In this document: positions 1 to 5,406 of the stretch, piece by piece
Layout of the letters: the number at the start of each line of letters is the position of its first letter
Numbering within the stretch: the stretch's first letter is position 1
Source of the DNA: Acidobacteriota bacterium
Lineage (GTDB): Bacteria; Acidobacteriota; Blastocatellia; Pyrinomonadales; Pyrinomonadaceae
Assembly (NCBI GenBank): GCA_013813755.1
Contig: JACCRD010000074.1
Span: forward strand, 1-5,406
Direction: 5' to 3'
DNA: 5,406 nt
Program-made: the position numbers and the translations under genes
Notes under the pieces: generated by a model
Told to the model about the DNA's origin: nothing
What the model saw: only the letters and a program-made list of their open reading frames with translations
Database searches by the model: none

Positions 1-1304
1 TCGTGCGTAAAGTCTTCGACGGTTTCGAGCGTTTCCGCCAATTCGGGCAGCCACGCCTTCAAATCGGGAAACTTTTTTAGATTTTTAGCGATGGCGGCTT
101 CGTCGAAATCGAAATCTTCCGAGAAAAAGGCGCGTCCCTGACTGGAGAAATCTTTGAGCGTGAAAAATCTTTCGCGGATTAAATCGACGGTCTTTTCAAA
201 GTGCGCTTTGTCTTCGTCTTCGTATTCGTCGCGCCAGAGTTTGGCGGATTTTAATTCGGCTTTGACAAGCGGAATCAAATCCTCAAGCGGCATCATGCGA
301 ATATATTCGGCGTTCATCCATAAGGCTTTGTCGTCCGTCCAATGGCGCGGGTCGTTCGCGTCGAAATTGAAAACGGCGTTGTTTTTATGAATGTGGTCGA
401 GCGAGAATTTTTCGACGAGTTCGTTCATCGAATAAATTTCTTTTTCTTCGCCAGCCGACCAACCCAAAAGAACGAGAAAATTGCGGAACGCGGCGGCGAC
501 AAACCCGTTGTCGCGGTAAGTCGTCATTGAAACAACCTCGCCGTGTTTGCGTTTCGAGAGTTTCCCTTTATTCGGCGCGAGAATCAACGGCAAATGCCCA
601 AATGTCGGTTTCTCCGCGCCCAACGCTTCGTAAATCAAAACCTGCTTATGCGTATTCGTCAAATGATCCTGCCCGCGAATGACGTGTGTGATTTGCATCT
701 CGATGTCGTCGCAAACGACCGCGAGATTATAAAGCGGATGACCGTCGGAACGCAGCAAAACCAAATCTTCGATTTCGCTGTAACTACGTTCCTGTAAACC
801 GTAAACCGCGTCTTCAAAAATCGTCTTGCCGCTCGCGGTGACCTTCAGACGAATCGCAAACGGCTCTCCCGCTTCGGCTTTCGCATCCGATTCCTCTTTC
901 GATAAATCACGAAACGGATTGTCACGCATATCTTTTTGCTCACGCGCCCGCTCGACAATTGCAGCTTTCACGTCTTGGTTGGAACGGTCTTCTTTCGGCG
1001 TAAAATCTCGATAAGCTTTTCCTTCTTCTAATAATTTCAGTGCGATTTCACGATGTTTCGGCGCGTTGCCTGATTGATAAACGATTTCCTCGTTGTGTTT
1101 GAGTTCGAGCCATTGCAAACCATCGAGAATCGAACGCGTTGATTCGTCGGTCGAACGCTGCAAATCGGTGTCTTCGATACGAAGCAGAAATTTTCCTCTC
1201 GTGTGTTTGGCAAAAAGATAATTAAAAAGCGCGGTTCGAGCAGAACCGATGTGCAGATAACCCGTCGGCGACGGAGCGAAACGGACTCTTGTTGTCATAA
1301 ACAT
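1..1304 (-). CDS. gltX: Glutamyl-tRNA synthetase (GluRS), C-terminus cut by the left window edge
   Basis: Class I aminoacyl-tRNA synthetase that charges tRNA-Glu with glutamate in the cytoplasm, an essential step of translation. Read on the minus strand it opens with the class I signature RFAPSPTGYLHIGSART (HIGH-like HIGS at residues 18-21). IEDTD follows at 43-47 and the KMSKS-type loop KLSKR at 248-252. The C-terminal half begins the helical anticodon-binding region, including ALWMNAEYIR near 327-336. About 434 codons are present; full-length bacterial GluRS is usually 460-500 residues, so roughly the last 30-60 are missing. Two in-frame ATGs lie two codons apart (1302-1304 and 1296-1298). 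I chose the outer one because a weak GGGA Shine-Dalgarno core sits about 5 nt before it but about 11 nt before the inner one. The zinc-binding Cys-x-Cys of E. coli GluRS is replaced by Asp-Phe-Thr (residues 100-102). Whether it is discriminating or also charges tRNA-Gln cannot be decided here. tRNA-Ser lies upstream on the same strand. Confidence 0.96.
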   Translation of the reverse strand, partial: MFMTTRVRFAPSPTGYLHIGSARTALFNYLFAKHTRGKFLLRIEDTDLQRSTDESTRSILDGLQWLELKHNEEIVYQSGNAPKHREIALKLLEEGKAYRDFTPKEDRSNQDVKAAIVERAREQKDMRDNPFRDLSKEESDAKAEAGEPFAIRLKVTASGKTIFEDAVYGLQERSYSEIEDLVLLRSDGHPLYNLAVVCDDIEMQITHVIRGQDHLTNTHKQVLIYEALGAEKPTFGHLPLILAPNKGKLSKRKHGEVVSMTTYRDNGFVAAAFRNFLVLLGWSAGEEKEIYSMNELVEKFSLDHIHKNNAVFNFDANDPRHWTDDKALWMNAEYIRMMPLEDLIPLVKAELKSAKLWRDEYEDEDKAHFEKTVDLIRERFFTLKDFSSQGRAFFSEDFDFDEAAIAKNLKKFPDLKAWLPELAETLETVEDFTH

Positions 1305-1387
1305 TATTTTCCCGTAAAGGCGCAAAGAGCGCGAAGTTCTAAAGGATTAATTTCGATTTTGAAAAATAAAGCCGTAAAAACACGAAA

Positions 1388-1414
1388 AGCTATCAAACTA
1401 AAAAGTTGATAGCT
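1388..1414 (-). terminator. Probable rho-independent terminator after tRNA-Ser
   Basis: A perfect 9-bp inverted repeat, AGCTATCAA (1388-1396) and TTGATAGCT (1406-1414), encloses a 9-nt loop. With one bulged A, two more pairs form and the loop shrinks to four A/T bases. Read on the minus strand the hairpin is followed by TTTTCGTGTTTTT, an interrupted U-tract, while the plus-strand side has no T-run. It lies 30 nt downstream of the tRNA and about 84 nt before gltX. It therefore most likely ends or attenuates tRNA transcription before gltX. The stem is AT-rich, so it could be leaky. Confidence 0.6.
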
Positions 1415-1443
1415 AACAACCAATTCAAAATCTAAAATAAAAA

Positions 1444-1534
1444 TGGCGGAGACGACAGGATTCGAACCTGTGGAAGACTTTTGATCCTCAACAATTTAGC
1501 AAACTGCCGCTTTCAGCCACTCAGCCACGTCTCC
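1444..1534 (-). tRNA. tRNA-Ser (anticodon GCU), CCA encoded
   Basis: Complete class II (long variable arm) serine tRNA that decodes AGC and AGU. Read on the minus strand, the acceptor stem GGAGACG pairs with CGUCUCC, the discriminator is G (typical of tRNA-Ser) and a genomic CCA ends the gene at 1444. The D arm has the 3-bp GCU/AGC stem of serine tRNAs. The anticodon stem GCAGU/AUUGU carries two G-U pairs and the loop is UUGCUAA; the anticodon GCU is the complement of 1498-1500. The variable arm folds as GAGGA/UCUUC with an A-rich loop. The T arm is ACAGG-UUCGAAU-CCUGU. All stems pair, so the gene looks functional. It has its own promoter and a hairpin downstream. Confidence 0.96.
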
Positions 1535-1594
1535 GCATTTGTTTCACGCCCGTCCTGCCAAAAGTGTAGACCTTAAACGTAAAGCGTAAAGCTT

Positions 1595-1622
1595 ATTCTA
1601 GCTAAGAGGCAAACTTTGTCAA
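1595..1622 (-). promoter_or_regulatory. Sigma70-type promoter of tRNA-Ser
   Basis: On the minus strand a perfect -35 TTGACA (1617-1622) is followed after 16 nt by TAGAAT (1595-1600), five of six matches to the -10 consensus. Transcription would start near 1588, giving a roughly 50-nt 5' leader to be trimmed from the tRNA precursor. Near-consensus promoters of this strength are usual for stable RNA genes, and position and strand both fit the tRNA. Confidence 0.75.
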
Positions 1623-1666
1623 GTTCGATGCATCACATAAGGCAAAATTCACTCGCGCTTTGACGC

Positions 1667-1695
1667 TTGACACATTTGACGTTTCAACAGAAAAT
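1667..1695 (+). promoter_or_regulatory. Candidate promoter for the outer-membrane protein gene
   Basis: A perfect -35 TTGACA (1667-1672), 17-nt spacer and GAAAAT (1690-1695, four of six -10 matches) point toward the gene at 1809. Transcription would start near 1702 and give a leader of about 107 nt. The -35 sits within three closely spaced TTGAC copies (1660, 1667 and 1676), two of them in the identical heptamer TTTGACG (1659-1665 and 1675-1681). These could be binding repeats or alternative -35 boxes. The -10 is weak, so the assignment is tentative. Confidence 0.4.
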
Positions 1696-1808
1696 ACAAA
1701 ACGTGCGCGAACTGTTTTTAATTTTCAACTTTTCATAAGGCTTTAGCTGCGAGTGTTAAATGATTTAAGTTTTCCCTGAAACTATCAGATTTAAATTTAC
1801 TTTTTAAG

Positions 1809-3587
1809 ATGTCTCTGTTTCCTTTATCAACTGAAAATTTTCTGAGATCAAGCTTGGTTTTGCTCACTGCTATTGTCGCGACTTCTATCTGCGCGCCTGA
1901 AATACGCGCGGCGATAGTGGTTCAAAAAGTGGGAAATCTCGGAATTATCAAGGGAGTAGTGCGAAATGAGTCGGGAAGTCCGATTGCCGATGCCACCGTC
2001 GCGATTTTCCGCCCTAAAACTTCAAAAATTTTGAAACAGGTGCGCTCGGCTTCGGACGGCAGCTTTTTGGCGAAGGTTCTGCCCGGAACTTATACGGTTC
2101 TGGCGGTCGCGCAGGGTTTTAATCCGGCGACGCTTTCGGAAATCGAGGTTAGCCAATCAACCGAATTAGTTTACAGATTTAATCTGGAGCGTTCGGGAAG
2201 CGGCAACACTCTGCCCGAAAAAGTTATTGACCGCAACAGTTCAAAATCACGTATTCGCGCCGCGCAAATTCAACGTTCGATTTATCAAAATCAAGAAGGC
2301 GCGTCGCCGGTCGATGAAAACAAAACTGCCGATAAATACGTCGAAAATATCGAAACCGGGTTGGAAGGCGGCGAATCTGCGGAGAATGAAGAAGATAGTT
2401 CGCCCGGGCGCGGTCAGGGTGTTGTTGAAACATATTTCGCAAATACGGGTGAGAGCAATTACAAAGGCGTAAATTTTGCGACGCTGCAACCCATAAGTGA
2501 GAACGCGGAAATTATTTTTGCCGGGCAATTTGGCATCAGTAAATCTGCACCGCAAAGATTTGAAACAAGCTTAAATTTTCGCGCCGGTGACCAACACAAA
2601 ATTCATCTTAGCGGAGCGTTTGCCAAAATCGGTCAGGTTAAATTTGAAAATACAAATAAATCGCTCGGTCAAGTTTCTTTTCAGGCATTAGACGAATGGA
2701 AAACGCGCAGCGGCGTAATCGTTGTCATTGGCATTGACTATTCAAAATTTGTCGGAGCGGGAAACGATTTTTCGATTAGCCCGCGCTTTGGCTTGCAATT
2801 TGACATCGACTCAAAAACACGTTTTCGCACGGCTTACACGAGCGCGGCGGAAGAACGTAGTTGGCAAAACGTGATAGAACTTGAAGAAACACAAGTTTTA
2901 TTTCGCGAACCCGCTGTTGTTCAGGATTTTATTATTGAAGACAACAAGCCGAAAATGATCAAAAATCGACGGCTTGAATTCGGTATTGAGCGTGTTTTAT
3001 CCAATAAATCAAACATTGAAGCTAATGCCTTTTTCGATACGGTGAGCGGTCGCGGCGTCGGTTTAACAAATTTTTCATTTGATAATCTGGATAAAAACAA
3101 TCCCGGTCAATTTGTTTCACCTCAAAAGGGAACGGCGCAGGGTCTCAGAATAGTTTACACGCGCCGGTTAAACGGAATTTTCAGCACATCGGCGGGTTAC
3201 GCATTCGGAAGCGGACAGAAGCTTTCGGAAAAAGCACTGACGAATCCAGAGAATGTTTTTGAGAATGATTTTTTTCAAACATTTGTCGGTCAGTTCGATG
3301 CTGATTTTGAAACCGGGACACAGGTCAAAACAATATTTCGCCTTTCGCCGCAGGCAACCGTTTTTGCGATTGACCCGTTTGCCGGAAGAATGGCAATTTA
3401 TGATCCGAGTTTAAGCGTTTTAGTTACGCAGTCTCTGCCGACTCTGGGCTTGCCGTTTCGGGCGAAGGCGGTTCTCGATGCGCGCAATCTTTTCGATTTT
3501 CAAACCGGTATCGATGGGGAGGAGGGAAGTTTTAAGCTCAATTCGGGCGGACGAATTCTGCGCGGTGGAATTTCCCTGAGATTTTAA
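1809..3587 (+). CDS. Outer-membrane protein: CarboxypepD_reg-like domain plus TonB-receptor-like beta-barrel, no plug
   Basis: Predicted 592-residue exported outer-membrane protein. Residues 1-34 form a Sec signal peptide: a long polar n-region, a hydrophobic core SSLVLLTAIVATSI and likely cleavage after EIRA. Cys28 is not in a good lipobox. Residues 45-128 match the carboxypeptidase-regulatory-like beta-sandwich (GVVRNESGSPIADATV, then DGSFLAKVLPGTYTVLAVAQGF). Residues 129-203 are a polar, acidic, probably disordered linker. From about 204 the chain alternates polar and hydrophobic residues like barrel strands and carries TonB-receptor-like stretches (ISPRFGLQFDIDSKTRFRTAY; RNLFDFQTG), ending in RGGISLRF with the C-terminal Phe typical of BAM substrates. 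The barrel is about 390 residues against 550 or more in classical receptors. I see no TonB box or plug, so active transport is doubtful and the substrate is unknown. The start has no clear Shine-Dalgarno, but it is the only ATG that yields the full signal peptide. A terminator follows closely, so it is probably monocistronic. Confidence 0.85.
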   Translation: MSLFPLSTENFLRSSLVLLTAIVATSICAPEIRAAIVVQKVGNLGIIKGVVRNESGSPIADATVAIFRPKTSKILKQVRSASDGSFLAKVLPGTYTVLAVAQGFNPATLSEIEVSQSTELVYRFNLERSGSGNTLPEKVIDRNSSKSRIRAAQIQRSIYQNQEGASPVDENKTADKYVENIETGLEGGESAENEEDSSPGRGQGVVETYFANTGESNYKGVNFATLQPISENAEIIFAGQFGISKSAPQRFETSLNFRAGDQHKIHLSGAFAKIGQVKFENTNKSLGQVSFQALDEWKTRSGVIVVIGIDYSKFVGAGNDFSISPRFGLQFDIDSKTRFRTAYTSAAEERSWQNVIELEETQVLFREPAVVQDFIIEDNKPKMIKNRRLEFGIERVLSNKSNIEANAFFDTVSGRGVGLTNFSFDNLDKNNPGQFVSPQKGTAQGLRIVYTRRLNGIFSTSAGYAFGSGQKLSEKALTNPENVFENDFFQTFVGQFDADFETGTQVKTIFRLSPQATVFAIDPFAGRMAIYDPSLSVLVTQSLPTLGLPFRAKAVLDARNLFDFQTGIDGEEGSFKLNSGGRILRGGISLRF

Positions 3588-3613
3588 CTTTTTATTCCAA
3601 ATCAAATTCTATG

Positions 3614-3645
3614 AATCCAAAGTTTTTAAAGGCTTTGGATTTTTT
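3614..3645 (+). terminator. Rho-independent terminator of the outer-membrane protein gene
   Basis: A perfect 9-bp stem, AATCCAAAG (3614-3622) and CTTTGGATT (3633-3641), with a 10-nt loop runs directly into a T-tract (3640-3645). It begins 26 nt after the stop codon at 3585-3587. The opposite strand lacks a T-run after the hairpin, so it acts on plus-strand transcripts. It separates this gene from the sensor gene downstream. Confidence 0.85.
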
Positions 3646-3709
3646 CATTTCCATAATCTTGGATTTTGAATAAAAACCTGTATATAAAATTGCCTTCTAA
3701 AACTTTAAT

Positions 3710-3736
3710 TTGAGTAAAAGGTGTTTATTTTATAAT
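3710..3736 (+). promoter_or_regulatory. Promoter for the PDZ-GAF sensor gene
   Basis: A perfect -10 TATAAT (3731-3736) is preceded at 15 nt by TTGAGT (3710-3715), four of six -35 matches; the short spacer suggests moderate strength. The start site would be near 3743, giving a leader of about 73 nt to the preferred ATG at 3816. A second, weaker candidate lies upstream: TTGGAT (3659-3664) with TATATA (3681-3686) at 16 nt. Since a terminator precedes both, the gene needs a promoter here. Confidence 0.55.
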
Positions 3737-3815
3737 GGTTTATGGTGTTTCATAGATGGGAAACTACTGGAACGTGTTTTGCCTCTGGAAAAGTGTCGTA
3801 GTTTGCCTTAAAGAA

Positions 3816-5406
3816 ATGAAGGGAAAGATTTTAAAAAGTTGGAGCTTAGTGTGGATTCTGGCAACAGTTTTATTTGTTGTCGGCGCGGCTCTAAATCTTT
3901 CGGAACGGGCTTTTCATAATCTTCCGCCAACCGACGGAGTTCTCTGGGCGCACAAAGCCGACGGAATTTTCGCCGAACGTGTAACACCGGGTTTGGCAGC
4001 TTCGAGGGCAGGCATCACCGTCGGCGACAAATTGATCGGAATCAGTTTTCAAGGCGAGAAAACTCAGGAAATCGTTTCTGCCAGCGATGTCCAAATTTAT
4101 CTTGAAGCCGCCGGAGCGAATGGTAACTTAATTTACCTCTACCAGCGTCCTTCATATACTTTTGCTAACAATTTTTATTACGCTGATTTGTCGCATATCG
4201 ATACTTTGCCGCGTTGGACGGCAGCGGGAATTTTCCTGCTTATGGTCGGCATCATTTGGCTTGGCGTCGGCACATTTGTTTTATTTAAACAGGGAAGCCA
4301 TTCTCCGTTTGTATTGCATTTCGCCACTGTCTGCTTGGCAGCTTTCATTTTCCATACATACAAATCCATTGGTCTCGGTGAGGATTTAGATTTAGCGATC
4401 AGTCTTTTAGATGACATCGCGTTTGCCTTTTTCGTACCTTTGTTTATTCATTTTTGTCTCCGCTATCCGGTGCGAAGCGAAGTCTTTGACCGGGCGCGCT
4501 GGAAAACCTACGCGCTTTACGTTCCGGCAGGGCTTATTTCACTAGCATTAATAAATTTTTCGCTGATTTATCATTTGGCTCCGAAAGCTGATGTTGTAGC
4601 GCGGCTGGCTGATTTTACGGACAAATTTAATTTAATCGGTTTTTTCTATCAGGCAAATTTTTACCATTTTATCGGCGGTGTCGCGCTCGGCGCGGGTGTG
4701 CTTTTATGGCGGTTTTTGAAAAATCGCCAGCCGCTTGTGCGACAGCGCCTGAAGTTGACGGTGTGGGGAACGATCAGCGCGATTACTCCGATTTTGACAT
4801 TTCAAGCGGCGAATCAATTTGTATATATTCCTGAAGATAGTTTTTCCTCCGCGATTACAACTCTGCCGCTTGCCCTGATTCCTTTGAGTTTCGGTCATTC
4901 CGTAGTGCGTTATCGTTTGATGGATGTGGACGTCGTCGTTCGCCGCGCTCTCGTCTATGCCATTACGACGGTTGCCATTGCGATGATGATTGGGACGGTT
5001 GCGCTCGGGCTGGTTTTTCTGGCGGTCGGCAACAATCTTTCCAATACTGAAATTACACTGCGCGCGCTGATCGCAATTGTCGCAATGGCAGGGATCGTGC
5101 TTCTTTCCGAACCGCTCAAGAAATTTTTGCAGGAACGCGCCGACCGATTTTTCTACGGCGAACGTTATGACCTGCGCCACGGTCTGCTCGATTTCGGCAG
5201 AACAATCTCCGCTACTACCGCGCTCGAACCGCTCTTGAATGCTTTAACCGAACGTTTGCGGCAGGTTCTCGATGTTGAAAAAGTTGGGATTTTTCTCGAA
5301 GACGAAAATTTGCCGGAGCATTACAAAATAGTCAAATCAATCGGATTAAGCGCCAGTTACAAAATTCCGAATGATTTTCGTCAGATGATTCGACAGAAAT
5401 CATCCG
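3816..5406 (+). CDS. Membrane sensor with extracytoplasmic PDZ domain, multi-TM region and GAF domain; C-terminal output cut by the right edge
   Basis: 530 codons are visible with no stop, so the gene continues past the window. Residues 9-27 form an N-terminal membrane anchor after a basic MKGKILK start. Residues 40-112 look like a PDZ domain (RVTPGLAASRAGITVGDKLIGI), placed outside the cytoplasm by the anchor. About nine hydrophobic helices follow (near 134-157, 163-182, 194-215, 233-252, 283-301, 314-331, 345-362, 378-403 and 412-431). The segment SVVRYRLMDVDVVVRRALVY (362-381), between helices, resembles ComP-like sensor kinases. A charged juxtamembrane stretch (435-459) leads into the start of a GAF-like domain from about 460 (ALTERLRQVLDVEKVGIFLEDE). 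Such proteins usually end in a histidine kinase or a SpoIIE/PP2C phosphatase; which one applies here is not visible. An in-frame ATG at 3756, just after a TAG stop, would add 20 Trp/Cys-rich residues. I prefer 3816 because it gives a normal signal anchor. Neither start has a strong ribosome binding site. Confidence 0.82.
   Translation, partial: MKGKILKSWSLVWILATVLFVVGAALNLSERAFHNLPPTDGVLWAHKADGIFAERVTPGLAASRAGITVGDKLIGISFQGEKTQEIVSASDVQIYLEAAGANGNLIYLYQRPSYTFANNFYYADLSHIDTLPRWTAAGIFLLMVGIIWLGVGTFVLFKQGSHSPFVLHFATVCLAAFIFHTYKSIGLGEDLDLAISLLDDIAFAFFVPLFIHFCLRYPVRSEVFDRARWKTYALYVPAGLISLALINFSLIYHLAPKADVVARLADFTDKFNLIGFFYQANFYHFIGGVALGAGVLLWRFLKNRQPLVRQRLKLTVWGTISAITPILTFQAANQFVYIPEDSFSSAITTLPLALIPLSFGHSVVRYRLMDVDVVVRRALVYAITTVAIAMMIGTVALGLVFLAVGNNLSNTEITLRALIAIVAMAGIVLLSEPLKKFLQERADRFFYGERYDLRHGLLDFGRTISATTALEPLLNALTERLRQVLDVEKVGIFLEDENLPEHYKIVKSIGLSASYKIPNDFRQMIRQKSS

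Noticed and set aside
154..1014. Several short plus-strand open frames (154-390, 342-530, 543-797 and 826-1014)
   Set aside because: All are antisense to gltX, whose reading frame and catalytic motifs are unmistakable. None shows a ribosome binding site or a known domain.
1756..1768. Palindrome TTAAAT-G-ATTTAA upstream of the barrel gene
   Set aside because: It is a short, pure A/T palindrome in an AT-rich leader, so chance occurrence is likely. It has no second copy and no match to an operator I know.
1809..1900. Possible lipoprotein signal around Cys28 of the barrel protein
   Set aside because: The residue before the cysteine is Ile and the preceding residues do not fit the lipobox. A signal peptidase I site a few residues later fits better.
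2224..2555. Short open frames on both strands overlapping the acidic linker region of the barrel gene
   Set aside because: They are alternative frames of the coding sequence at 1809-3587, with basic or unstructured products and no family resemblance.
3588..3815. Possible small RNA or riboswitch between the terminator and the sensor gene
   Set aside because: Apart from the terminator hairpin and promoter elements I see no conserved riboswitch core or extended pairing, only AT-rich sequence.
4704..5180. 158-codon open frame on the minus strand
   Set aside because: It lies wholly inside the sensor gene, which has clear membrane helices and domain motifs in the other strand's frame. Its product is low-complexity Arg/Asn/His/Gln-rich with no recognisable family, as expected of a shadow frame.

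Overview
The window looks like chromosomal DNA of moderate GC content from a diderm (Gram-negative type) bacterium. The best guess is an Acidobacteriota member of the Blastocatellia/Pyrinomonadales type. That guess rests on three things recalled from family knowledge: an outer-membrane protein with a carboxypeptidase-regulatory-like N-terminus and a TonB-receptor-like barrel ending in Arg-Phe, a PDZ/multi-TM/GAF sensor, and the style of the glutamyl-tRNA synthetase. It was not checked by any search, so the taxonomy is inference.

Layout: the left quarter (minus strand) holds the N-terminal ~434 residues of glutamyl-tRNA synthetase (gltX), which runs off the left edge. Upstream of it on the same strand is a complete tRNA-Ser(GCU) gene with an encoded CCA end. 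The tRNA has a good sigma70-like promoter and a probable terminator hairpin that separates it from gltX. The gap at 1535-1808 is a divergent promoter region.

On the plus strand, 1809-3587 encodes a 592-residue predicted outer-membrane protein: signal peptide, CarboxypepD_reg-like beta-sandwich, acidic disordered linker, then a short TonB-dependent-receptor-like barrel without a recognisable plug. It ends with a clear rho-independent terminator. A perfect TATAAT box follows, and then a large sensor protein (3816 to the right edge). That protein has an N-terminal anchor, an extracytoplasmic PDZ domain, about nine further predicted membrane helices and the start of a GAF domain. Its output domain lies outside the window. 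No stop codon is reached, so this gene is cut by the right edge.

The genes look like independent transcription units: a translation housekeeping pair on the left, an envelope protein in the middle and a signalling protein on the right. I see no mobile element, CRISPR array, toxin-antitoxin pair or defence cassette. The least routine items are the plug-less barrel protein and the PDZ-GAF sensor with its missing output domain.
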